Assembly: GCA_013297755.1 (NCBI GenBank)
Contig: JAAFIH010000002.1
Location: 1-64,000 of the forward strand
Direction: 5' to 3'
Length of the DNA stretch: 64,000 nucleotides
From: Cytophagales bacterium
GTDB lineage: Bacteria > Bacteroidota > Bacteroidia > Cytophagales > UBA9547
The translations under genes were made by a program, and so were the position numbers. Under the pieces are notes generated by a model. The model made no database searches, had not been told where the DNA came from, and saw nothing but the letters and a program-made list of their open reading frames with translations. Each line of letters begins with the position of its first letter. Position 1 is the stretch's first letter. This document shows, in pieces, positions 44,088 to 52,156 of this stretch.

Positions 44088-44963
44088 TTAGTTTCTTTGA
44101 TCAAGTCCCCAATTTAATTTTTCTCGTAATGTTATTAAAAAATCGTGTCCTTTGGGCTTAATAATTTTGGCTTTGAAATCTTCTTTTCTTATGTTTATTA
44201 ATATGTCAGAAGTTACAGTTTTGTAGCGAGAATCAGAAGATATTAATATGTTTTTGGACCTGCTATCAATTTTAAAACTCAATTTAGAATCATCAGACAA
44301 TATCAGAGGACGCACATTGAGGTTGTGTGGACTGATGGGAGCAATCACAAAATTGGTAGAACTAGGCATAACCACAGGGCCACCACAACTAAGTGCATAA
44401 GCCGTAGATCCAGTAGGGGTAGAGATGATAAGCCCATCTGCCCAGTAAGAATTAAGAAAAACATCGTTGATATAGGAATGAACCACAATCATAGAAGAGG
44501 AATCTTTTTTTTGAATAGTAATTTCGTTGAGAGCAAAATTTAATCCATTAAAAAGCTCTAGATTGGCTTCTAATTTTAGCAAAGTTCTACTTTCTACGCT
44601 GAAATCTTTAGTCATCAAAAGTGCAATATCTTCTTGTATTTTGTGTTTTGGTGTGGTAGCCAAAAAACCTAAACGGCCAGTATTGATGCCCAAGATAGGT
44701 ATTTCTTTTTCTCTAATATGCGATAGAGTTTCTAAAAAAGTACCATCTCCACCCAAACTGATGGCATAATCAAAGTGATATAATTCATCATTGGCCGAAA
44801 ATGTATGCTGTGAAAATGTTTTTATTTTTTTTTTGTGCAGAAAAGCTGCAAAAGATTCTATGATACCAACTTCTACTTGATATGATTGCAAAATTTTAAA
44901 AAAATCGGTTACAAAAGGCTCTGCCTCATCGTTGAAATTACGTCCAAAAACTGCTATTTTCAT
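44088..44963 (-). CDS. nadK: NAD kinase
   Basis: A 291-residue enzyme that phosphorylates NAD to NADP. The signature GGDGTFLETL, INTGRLGFLA and the long motif ADGLIISTPTGSTAYALSCGGP are all present. ATG 44963 is preferred over an upstream in-frame TTG at 44969. Length is normal. It lies downstream of the response-regulator gene, 52 bases away on the same strand. Confidence 0.95.
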   Translation of the reverse strand: MKIAVFGRNFNDEAEPFVTDFFKILQSYQVEVGIIESFAAFLHKKKIKTFSQHTFSANDELYHFDYAISLGGDGTFLETLSHIREKEIPILGINTGRLGFLATTPKHKIQEDIALLMTKDFSVESRTLLKLEANLELFNGLNFALNEITIQKKDSSSMIVVHSYINDVFLNSYWADGLIISTPTGSTAYALSCGGPVVMPSSTNFVIAPISPHNLNVRPLILSDDSKLSFKIDSRSKNILISSDSRYKTVTSDILINIRKEDFKAKIIKPKGHDFLITLREKLNWGLDQRN

Positions 44964-45015
44964 TTTCAAATATAATCAATTATAAATTAAAAAGTAAAAT
45001 TAATGTATGATGATT

Positions 45016-45651
45016 TTAAAATAACGACCGCTCTATGGCATATCTCACAAGCCCTACCGATGTTTTTGTATTTGTTTTTTTCATAATATTTTTTCGATGT
45101 GTTTCTACGGTGTTTTCTGAAATATTTAAAGTTTCAGATATTTGTTTTGTATGATATTCTTTGACTATTAAAAGTAATATTTCGCGTTCTCGAGGTGTAA
45201 TAAAAACCTCTTCTTTATCAGAATTTAAGTTTAATTGATCATCCAAAAGAGCTTGGCTTATTTGTTTAGAAAAATAACTTTTGCCATCAATTACACGTGA
45301 TATGGCATTTTTTACTTCTGATAAGTCAGCATTTTTGAGCAAATATCCATTAGCTCCAGCTTTGATAGATTCTTTTACAGTGAGCAAATCACTACGCATT
45401 GAAAGCATGATAATTTTAATATTTTCATACTTTGTAGATAAAATGCCTGCCAGCACTATGCCTGACATTTCTTCCATATTCACGTCCAGAATGGCAATAT
45501 CATAAAATTCGGTTTCATATTTTTTGATAGTTTCGGCAGCAGTAGTACATATATATACACTTTTGATAAAATTTTGCTGTTCCAAAAATCCCGCCAATGC
45601 TTGCGAAACCATAGTATGGTCATCACATATTAATATTTTTACTGTTTTCAT
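45016..45651 (-). CDS. NarL/LuxR-family response regulator
   Basis: A 211-residue two-component regulator. The receiver domain at 1-120 has Asp10/Asp11, the phospho-acceptor Asp56 in AILDVNMEEMSG and a conserved Lys near 105. The C-terminal LuxR helix-turn-helix at about 145-208 includes ILLLIVKEYHTKQISETLNI and ENTVETHRKNIM. Its start overlaps the stop of the histidine kinase by 4 bases (ATGA), so the two form a cognate pair. A palindrome upstream of the kinase is a candidate binding site. Confidence 0.93.
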   Translation of the reverse strand: MKTVKILICDDHTMVSQALAGFLEQQNFIKSVYICTTAAETIKKYETEFYDIAILDVNMEEMSGIVLAGILSTKYENIKIIMLSMRSDLLTVKESIKAGANGYLLKNADLSEVKNAISRVIDGKSYFSKQISQALLDDQLNLNSDKEEVFITPREREILLLIVKEYHTKQISETLNISENTVETHRKNIMKKTNTKTSVGLVRYAIERSLF

Positions 45652-47561
45652 GATTGCAAAATGGGTATTTCAATTAAAATTTGAGTGCCTTTGTTGGGTT
45701 GGCTGTCAATACTAAAAGTACCTTTCATGTAATCTATTCTTGATTTCATGTTGCCAAGACCCATTCCTTTCTTAAAATAAGAGTCATTTTTGTCAAAACC
45801 AATTCCATTATCTTCAATATTAATAAAAAGTTTGTTATCGTCTTCAAAAAATTGCAAAAAAGCATCTTTTGCTTTGGCGTGTTTTATAATATTTGAAAGC
45901 GATACTTGCACCACTCTATACAATATTAATTCAAATTCTTTGGTAAGTTTTTTATGATTATTTTTAAATAGAGTTTTAATTTTAGGAGTTTGATTGGAAG
46001 CATTATATTTTTTTACTAAATCTTCGATGGCTGCATATATTCCATATTCTTCGACCAATAATGGCAACAAATTGTAAGAAATATTACGAGTTTCGAGGCA
46101 GGCTTCATCTATTTGGAGGTTTAGATTTAGTAAGTTTTCTCTATATGGTAATAGTTCTTTTGTAGTATTAAATATGGATACAAATGCACTGGCTTGTATT
46201 TTTATAACTGACAAAATCTGACCTAAACTATCGTGTAGTTCTTTTGCCAATCGTGTTCGTTCTCGCTCTTCGCCTTTGATAAAGGCTGTTAGGGTATTTT
46301 TTTGTTCGTTGTTATAGGCTTCCATCAACATCGAATTTTCTCTTAGTTGCACAAGTGTACGATTGATGGCTTCGTCTTTTTCTTGCCTTATTATATTGAT
46401 TTTATCGCCAAGGGCAAAAGATAGAAACAAAATTTCGATGACAGTACCTATCAAAAATGCGTTTACAGACCACAAGCTATAATTTATAAACCCAAAAGCT
46501 GACAAGGTAAAAATTAAAGCACCTATGATTACAGATGTCCAACCAACTATCAAAAAACGTGCAGCCAAAAATCCTTTGAGGTATGATGAATAAATAGTAT
46601 ATAGCATAAGAGGCAGAAATAAAAATAAAGTATTGAAATATAGTAAGAAAAGGGCAATATCAAATTTATAAAAAATTGCAAAAATGATAGCAACTATACA
46701 TATAAAAGACGAAACATTGAAAAGGAAATTTTGTAATTTTGAAATATATTTTTTTGATATAAATGAAGTAATAAATAAGTTTGCAAAAATAAGAATTAGA
46801 CCAAAACATAATGCAGCTACAAAGATAGAATGTTGGGGATTATTTGGAGAAATATACATCAAATATCTGCCTTCTATATTAAACTGTCCTATAAAAGTAG
46901 CTATCATATAAAAAATATACCATAGATAGGACTTGTCTCTAAAAGTAAGATAAATAAAAAAATTGTATAAAATCATTATTAAAACCATACCATAATACAA
47001 ACCTGCCAAAAATTGGTTTAAGTAAGCCTCATCAAATGCTTGTTTGGGAGATTTTATAGACATATTCAAGGCAAGTGTTTCTTTTGAAGTTGCCTTCATA
47101 TATAAAGAATACGTTTGATTTCCACTGGCTATCACGCCAATAGATGGAAAATGATGATCTATTTCCCAAAATTTTCTTTGCACATTTATTCCTGTTTTAC
47201 CATTTTTTATGACTTTACCAATTTCATTGACTATAAAGTAATCAATTTCATAAATAGCAGTATTCTCAATTCTTAAAATATAGTCTGAAAAAGCATTTTT
47301 ATAATCCAATTTTACCCAAACTGATGCATCAGTAAATCCAAAATCAAGTATGGCTGGTTGATTTGTATATTTAAAAAGTTGATTTCTATGTGCGTATATT
47401 TTTTTGAAATCATAAACCGAGTTTGTGTCTTTATAAGTAGCAACAAAACTAGCAAGTATTATGTCTTTTTCAGTTTTCAAATCAAGGGTATCTGCCTGTA
47501 AATCAGGAACTTGGCTCAAAATTAATACAAAAATAAGTAATTTAATTGCTCTAAAATTCAT
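45648..47561 (-). CDS. 7TMR-DISM sensor histidine kinase
   Basis: A 637-residue membrane sensor. After a signal peptide comes an extracytoplasmic 7TMR-DISMED2 domain at about 30-170 (ILDFGFTDASVWVKLDY, then FPSIGVIASGNQTYSLYMKA), seven transmembrane helices at about 185-395, a coiled coil, a HisKA_3 phospho-acceptor region (RLAKELHDSLGQ) and a C-terminal ATPase domain with IEDNGIGFD and KGMGLGNM. Such N-terminal domains often bind carbohydrate-like ligands; the ligand here is unknown. The regulator gene follows with a 4-base overlap. Confidence 0.93.
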   Translation of the reverse strand: MNFRAIKLLIFVLILSQVPDLQADTLDLKTEKDIILASFVATYKDTNSVYDFKKIYAHRNQLFKYTNQPAILDFGFTDASVWVKLDYKNAFSDYILRIENTAIYEIDYFIVNEIGKVIKNGKTGINVQRKFWEIDHHFPSIGVIASGNQTYSLYMKATSKETLALNMSIKSPKQAFDEAYLNQFLAGLYYGMVLIMILYNFFIYLTFRDKSYLWYIFYMIATFIGQFNIEGRYLMYISPNNPQHSIFVAALCFGLILIFANLFITSFISKKYISKLQNFLFNVSSFICIVAIIFAIFYKFDIALFLLYFNTLFLFLPLMLYTIYSSYLKGFLAARFLIVGWTSVIIGALIFTLSAFGFINYSLWSVNAFLIGTVIEILFLSFALGDKINIIRQEKDEAINRTLVQLRENSMLMEAYNNEQKNTLTAFIKGEERERTRLAKELHDSLGQILSVIKIQASAFVSIFNTTKELLPYRENLLNLNLQIDEACLETRNISYNLLPLLVEEYGIYAAIEDLVKKYNASNQTPKIKTLFKNNHKKLTKEFELILYRVVQVSLSNIIKHAKAKDAFLQFFEDDNKLFINIEDNGIGFDKNDSYFKKGMGLGNMKSRIDYMKGTFSIDSQPNKGTQILIEIPILQS

Positions 47562-47610
47562 TAAAAATACTAAAAATCTACCTGAAAACCGTTACAAAAA
47601 TAGTTGTAAA

Positions 47611-47630
47611 AATCACGGAGTTCCGTGATT
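47611..47630. promoter_or_regulatory. Perfect palindrome, candidate operator of the kinase-regulator operon
   Basis: AATCACGGA and TCCGTGATT (9 bp each) are separated by only two bases. It lies 50 bases before the histidine-kinase start and ends about 20 bases before the -7 box of the divergent 57-codon gene, touching its -33 region. Its GC-rich core stands out in AT-rich DNA. Position suggests a regulator binding site, possibly for the co-encoded LuxR-type regulator; the binding itself is inference. Confidence 0.55.
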
Positions 47631-47651
47631 GTGCTACTCAAAGATACAAAC

Positions 47652-47659
47652 TAAATTTG
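47652..47659 (+). promoter_or_regulatory. Candidate -7 box TAAATTTG for the 57-codon gene
   Basis: An exact TAnnTTTG match 20 bases before ATG 47679. A weak -33 element (ATTG at 47628-47631) lies 20 bases further upstream, at the edge of the palindrome. Confidence 0.5.
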
Positions 47660-47678
47660 TAATATAAAATTTACAAAA

Positions 47679-47852
47679 ATGAGACTACAAACTAAAGCAA
47701 AGAATTATTTTTCGATAGCTAATTTATCTGATTATATTAAAATCGAAAATAGTAAAAAAAATAAAAATATTACAGTTTCAGACAAACTTATAATAGCACA
47801 AGAGCTAAATTTTTTAGCATCTGAAATATGTTTTGAAAACTATTATAACTAA
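47679..47852 (+). CDS. 57-residue protein of unknown function, divergent from the histidine kinase
   Basis: A small ORF beginning MRLQTKAKNYFSIANLSDYI, basic in the middle and helical in the second half (IIAQELNFLASEICFENYYN). It has no signal peptide, membrane helix or known motif. Support comes from a perfect -7 box 20 bases upstream, a normal ATG and a stop 5 bases before the convergent S74 gene. It is separated from the kinase operon by a palindrome, so it may be a regulatory target of that system. Confidence 0.5.
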   Translation: MRLQTKAKNYFSIANLSDYIKIENSKKNKNITVSDKLIIAQELNFLASEICFENYYN

Positions 47853-47857
47853 AATAT

Positions 47858-48277
47858 TTATTTTTTTGTATTTAATTTCATTTTGTTAATCTCTGATTGC
47901 ATTACGTTCATTTGTTTTTTTAAATGATTAATCATTTGTTGTTGTTCTTTGATGGCTTCAACCAAAAGTACAGTAACTCTTTCATAATCTACACATTTAA
48001 ACCCATCTGTGGTAAAATCAATCAAAAGGGGTTCTACTAATTCTACCTCTTGGGCTACAAAACCAATCTCTGGCCCATCTCTGTGCAAAAATTGTGGATA
48101 ACTTTTGGTTTTCCATTCATAAGTAACCCCTCTCATTTTCAGAACACTAGCCAACCCCCCATGCACATTTTCAATATTTTTTTTTAACCTGTTATCTGCA
48201 ATAGTATGAACTTTTTGAGCAAAAGTTGTAGCATTAAAAAAAAGTAATAATATGCAATAAAAATAATAAAATTTCAT
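47858..48277 (-). CDS. Stand-alone S74-type intramolecular chaperone domain, catalytic Ser replaced
   Basis: A 139-residue protein with a signal peptide and then almost only a peptidase S74 / endosialidase-chaperone domain (NRLKKNIENVHGGL, then GPEIGFVAQEVELVEP), ending in a coiled coil. These domains normally sit at the C-terminus of large fibre or adhesin proteins and cut themselves off using Ser and Lys in the pattern SDxRLK. Here the motif reads ADNRLK (Ala27, Lys32), so autocleavage should be lost. No long N-terminal passenger is attached. It may act as a trimerising chaperone in trans. Confidence 0.82.
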   Translation of the reverse strand: MKFYYFYCILLLFFNATTFAQKVHTIADNRLKKNIENVHGGLASVLKMRGVTYEWKTKSYPQFLHRDGPEIGFVAQEVELVEPLLIDFTTDGFKCVDYERVTVLLVEAIKEQQQMINHLKKQMNVMQSEINKMKLNTKK

Positions 48278-48441
48278 TTATAATATTTTTAAGTCCTTTT
48301 GTTTTCTAATCAATTACTTACAAATATATAATATTAAATAATTTTTATATATTTTTTACATTAAATATTCATTTCTACAAAAATACAAGTCTTTGATATA
48401 AAATAATTTACACTTAATACTTTATAAAATACAAATTATGT

Positions 48442-48449
48442 TACCTTTG
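48442..48449 (+). promoter_or_regulatory. Candidate -7 box TACCTTTG for the transaldolase gene
   Basis: An exact TAnnTTTG match 25 bases before the ATG at 48475. A partial -33 element (TTTA) lies slightly too close. Confidence 0.45.
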
Positions 48450-48474
48450 TAAAACAATACTTGAATTTAATTAA

Positions 48475-49131
48475 ATGAAGTTTTTTATAGATACAGCCAA
48501 TTTGGCCGAAATAAGAGAAGCCCAAAATCTTGGTGTTTTGGATGGTGTTACCACAAATCCATCTTTAATGGCTAAAGAAGGAATCAGCGGAAAAGATAAT
48601 GTTTTTAGACACTACAAAGCTATTTGTGATATTGTAGATGGCGATGTAAGTGCCGAAGTGATTGCCACAGATTATGAAAATATGATTAAAGAAGGCGAAG
48701 AGCTACTTACTATTGATGATAAAATTGTGATAAAAATTCCAATGATTAAAGATGGAATTAGAGCGATAAAATATTTTAGTAACAAAGGTATTCGTACAAA
48801 TTGTACTTTGGTTTTTTCGGCTGGGCAGGCTTTGTTGGCTGCCAAAGCTGGAGCTACTTATGTATCTCCTTTTATTGGCCGACTAGATGATATTTCTTAC
48901 GATGGTATGGATTTGATTTCTCAAATTGTACTTATTTATGCCAATTATGGTTATGATACACAAGTATTGGCAGCCTCTGTGCGTGGCCCTATGCACATTA
49001 TCAAATGTGCTGAAGTTGGAGCAGATGTCATGACGGGTCCCTTGAGTGCTATTTTAGCTCTCTTAAAACACCCTCTTACAGATAGTGGATTAGAGAAATT
49101 TTTGGCTGATCATAAAAAATTAAATGGATAA
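48475..49131 (+). CDS. Transaldolase (small, TalC/MipB type)
   Basis: A 218-residue class I aldolase of the pentose-phosphate pathway, with the Schiff-base lysine in KIVIKIPM (Lys87). The small family contains both transaldolases and fructose-6-phosphate aldolases. The discriminating positions here are Glu61 (where the aldolase has Gln) and Phe133 in SPFIGR (where the aldolase has Tyr), both favouring transaldolase. It is transcribed alone. Confidence 0.92.
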   Translation: MKFFIDTANLAEIREAQNLGVLDGVTTNPSLMAKEGISGKDNVFRHYKAICDIVDGDVSAEVIATDYENMIKEGEELLTIDDKIVIKIPMIKDGIRAIKYFSNKGIRTNCTLVFSAGQALLAAKAGATYVSPFIGRLDDISYDGMDLISQIVLIYANYGYDTQVLAASVRGPMHIIKCAEVGADVMTGPLSAILALLKHPLTDSGLEKFLADHKKLNG

Positions 49132-49217
49132 ATAGTAATAATTTGTCTATTTAATTCTTTAATTATTTTTTTCAACCAGTAATATTTTACGTATTAATTT
49201 TGATATATAAATGACAA

Positions 49218-49904
49218 ATGCAATGTCCTTGGAGTAATTTTAAACCCTCAAAAATTGATTTTTGTGAAGAGAATTTGTGTCAGTGGATTGCTGAGCCTGC
49301 ATCGAGTTTTTCATGTATATTTTATCTGATTTTTGGCGTAATAATTTTATTTCAATCTCAAAAAAAAGAAGCCATTTATTTTGGTACTATTTCAATACTG
49401 ATTGGTTTGTTTTCATTTGTATTTCATGCTACACTTACTTTTATTGGTAGTATGTTGGATTTGGGTTCAATGTATCTATTGGCAACAACCCTGATTTATA
49501 TCAATTTAATTAGGTTTCAATCACTAAAGTACCTTAATAACAACAAATTACAGCTCTTTTATTTTATTTTTTCTAATTTATTATTACTTATTTATACCTA
49601 TTTTTTTGAAGAAACTACAGGTATTTTTTACTTATTTATGATAATAAGTGTTATTATTTTAGAGGTTATACATTTTTACAAATCGTCAATAAAACAAAGA
49701 TTTACTTGGATTTATTTAGCACTATTTGGCTATTTGGGTGGTTCATTTTTTTGGTATTTGGATACATACAAAGTATATTGCAAACCAGAAAATCATATCA
49801 TCAATGGCCATGTGGTATGGCATGCTTTTTCGGCATTTGCCATTTATAGTGTATATAAATATTATGTACCATTACTCAATAATATTACTAAAAACAATCA
49901 ATAA
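49218..49904 (+). CDS. Alkaline-ceramidase-like membrane hydrolase (CREST superfamily)
   Basis: A 228-residue protein with seven hydrophobic helices. The ceramidase active-site pattern is complete: Glu26 in IAEPASSFS, Ser66 and His70 in FSFVFHATL, Asp81 in MLDLGSMY, His198 and His202 in NGHVVWHAFSA. The spacings (Ser to His 4, His to Asp 11, His to His 4) equal those of human ACER3. It may hydrolyse ceramide-like lipids, which fits the sphingolipid production known in many Bacteroidota; the true substrate is unproven. The DUF58 gene follows directly. Confidence 0.8.
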   Translation: MQCPWSNFKPSKIDFCEENLCQWIAEPASSFSCIFYLIFGVIILFQSQKKEAIYFGTISILIGLFSFVFHATLTFIGSMLDLGSMYLLATTLIYINLIRFQSLKYLNNNKLQLFYFIFSNLLLLIYTYFFEETTGIFYLFMIISVIILEVIHFYKSSIKQRFTWIYLALFGYLGGSFFWYLDTYKVYCKPENHIINGHVVWHAFSAFAIYSVYKYYVPLLNNITKNNQ

Positions 49905-49907
49905 ATT

Positions 49908-50822
49908 TTGAAATTAGATACTATTTTAAGCCAAACAAGGCAGTTTTCAAATATAGAATTTTTGGCCAAACAAGTAGTAGAAGGCTTTATTACTGGGTTA
50001 CATAAATCGCCTTTTCATGGTTTTTCGGTAGAATTTGCCGAACATAGGCAATACAATACTGGCGAAAGTACCAAACATATTGATTGGAAAGCCTTTGCCA
50101 AAACTGATAAATTGTACAATAAAAGATACGATGAAGAAACAAACCTAAGATGCACTATCGTACTTGATATATCGCCCTCGATGTATTATCCAGCACCTAA
50201 TAATGATAAAATTAAATTTGGTATTTTGGCTGCGGCTTCCATCATTTTGATGTTACAAAAACAAAGAGATGCTGTTCAATTAATTACTTTTGATTCTGAT
50301 ATTTCTTATCAAAGTTCCATGAAATCGACAGGGATTCATGGTAATGAATTAATGCAAAAATTAGAAAATATTTATATTCAAAAATCTATTTCCAAAAAAA
50401 GTAACATTACTGATATTTTAAATAAGATTACAAATACTATCCATAAAAGAAGTCTTGTAATAATTCTTACTGATTTTTATGATGACATCAATAATTCTGA
50501 TGCTCTATTTGATTCGTTTAAACATCTAAAACACAATAAACATGAAGTTTTAGCTTTTCATATCAAAGATACCAATACAGAACAAAATCTTAATTTTGAT
50601 GATAAAAATATAGTTTTTATAGATTCAGAAACTGGCGAAAAAATTAAAACAAATCCTCTAAATATTAGAGAAGAGTATAGTAATATAATGAAAAACTTTT
50701 CATCTGAAATTAAACTAAAAGCAAGGCAGTATAAAATTGATTTTGTAGAAGCCGATGTTTGTGAAGATTTTAGAAATATATTACAGCCCTATTTTGTAAA
50801 AAGAAGCAAAATGTTGGGATAG
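49908..50822 (+). CDS. DUF58 / vWA-like domain protein
   Basis: A 304-residue protein starting at TTG, 3 bases after the ceramidase-like gene. The DUF58 hallmark is plain: GFSVEFAEHRQYNTGE and IDWKAFAKTDKLYNKRYDEE, followed by a von Willebrand A-like metal site (VLDISPSM). DUF58 proteins usually occur with MoxR ATPases and further vWA membrane proteins; none of those is adjacent here. The molecular role is unclear. Confidence 0.88.
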   Translation: MKLDTILSQTRQFSNIEFLAKQVVEGFITGLHKSPFHGFSVEFAEHRQYNTGESTKHIDWKAFAKTDKLYNKRYDEETNLRCTIVLDISPSMYYPAPNNDKIKFGILAAASIILMLQKQRDAVQLITFDSDISYQSSMKSTGIHGNELMQKLENIYIQKSISKKSNITDILNKITNTIHKRSLVIILTDFYDDINNSDALFDSFKHLKHNKHEVLAFHIKDTNTEQNLNFDDKNIVFIDSETGEKIKTNPLNIREEYSNIMKNFSSEIKLKARQYKIDFVEADVCEDFRNILQPYFVKRSKMLG

Positions 50823-50830
50823 TTTTTTTA

Positions 50831-52156
50831 TTAATCTTGATTTAAGTATGATTTTATGCTTTTGTCAATAAAATAAAAGTTATTTTTTTGTAAATAATCC
50901 ATCAAATCATCAAAGCATTGTAACCAAAATTGATATTTGGGTTCTACAAAAATATGGTTATGAAAATTGATGGTAAATATACCTCCATACGTTTTTAGGT
51001 TAGTAATTAATGGCACTATTTTTTCAAAAAATATTTCCTTTTTTTCAATCCCTAAGTAGTGAGGGTAGAATAGTGTAGCATCCATCAAAATCAATGGTAT
51101 TTCAACAACATGGGTAGTCATATTTTTATTAAAATCAAATAAATAAAATGGTAAAGAGGTGCCGTTTCTGAAACCTATTTCTTCGGCAAAACCTAGACTT
51201 GAATCAATAGTTAGACTTGAATTTTCTAAAATTTGGCTTGTTTTTGATAAATCAAATTGCAGAAAATGAAACCTATTTATGCTCGTTTCTATTTTTAAAC
51301 CAGCTATCTCATTCCTTAATTTTTTTTCATTTATATTACATCCAAACGATGGATGAATTCCAACAAAATCAGGGTCTATAGATTGTAATACTTTTTGAAA
51401 TTTCGTTTTTTTAATTTCATAATCAGCATTGTTATATTGTCCAAATTTTCTACATTCTGACATAAAAAATAAACAAGACCTACATTGATATTTATCTTCG
51501 TAACTTTTTAATTTAATTTTCCAATAATAAATTTTTTGAAATAATATTACTTTTATGGTTTCTATTAAATTACCTTTTTTAAGGCATTGTAAGATTGAAT
51601 TTCTTTTAATATGTTGCCAAATATCTACATCAGAAGTAACCCAAACGGCTGGATTTGCAAATTTATTTTGAATATCAATTTTATAAAAAGTATTTAAGGC
51701 ATCTGTTAAGAACTCAAACAATATATTAACGATAGGAATATGAGCTGTTTGTAATTTATTTTGAATACTATTTTTGAAATTAAATCTATGGAGTGAATCT
51801 CTTTCTTGAATTATAATTTCTTGATATCCAGACAAATAGAAAAATATATTTGAAATTATATCAAAATTAAATTTTAAAGTTTTATTTTCAATTTCATAGC
51901 ATATATTACTAATATTTTTTGAAAATATGACAGATTTTTTTGTTTGTGGAACTGTGTTTTTAGCAAATTTTAATAAATCATTTATATTTTGAGATTCAAA
52001 AATATCTTCTTCTATAGTTTCTATTATTGTTTTATTTTCTATAAAATCGTTTATTATTTTAGATTTTAATTGATTGTTATTCAAAGTATGGCTCAAAAAA
52101 TAGCACTCAAAAACGTAAGAAATCCTAGTAATTCTGTTTGGAAATTTAGATGACAT
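50831..52156 (-). CDS. DUF7033 / polysaccharide-deacetylase-like protein
   Basis: A 441-residue protein with an N-terminal all-Bacteroidota domain (DUF7033-like, about 1-160) and a carbohydrate-esterase 4 region with the metal motif WVTSDVDIW, then GIHPSFG, TIDSSLGFAEEIGFRNG and TINFHNHIF. It probably deacetylates a cell-surface polysaccharide. It starts inside the last codons of menD (overlap of 11 bases), so it is co-transcribed with menaquinone genes without an obvious metabolic link. Confidence 0.82.
   Translation of the reverse strand: MSSKFPNRITRISYVFECYFLSHTLNNNQLKSKIINDFIENKTIIETIEEDIFESQNINDLLKFAKNTVPQTKKSVIFSKNISNICYEIENKTLKFNFDIISNIFFYLSGYQEIIIQERDSLHRFNFKNSIQNKLQTAHIPIVNILFEFLTDALNTFYKIDIQNKFANPAVWVTSDVDIWQHIKRNSILQCLKKGNLIETIKVILFQKIYYWKIKLKSYEDKYQCRSCLFFMSECRKFGQYNNADYEIKKTKFQKVLQSIDPDFVGIHPSFGCNINEKKLRNEIAGLKIETSINRFHFLQFDLSKTSQILENSSLTIDSSLGFAEEIGFRNGTSLPFYLFDFNKNMTTHVVEIPLILMDATLFYPHYLGIEKKEIFFEKIVPLITNLKTYGGIFTINFHNHIFVEPKYQFWLQCFDDLMDYLQKNNFYFIDKSIKSYLNQD

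Noticed and set aside
44967-44974. TATATTTG box beside nadK
   Set aside because: It sits only three bases before the preferred ATG, too close for a normal promoter; probably chance in AT-rich DNA.
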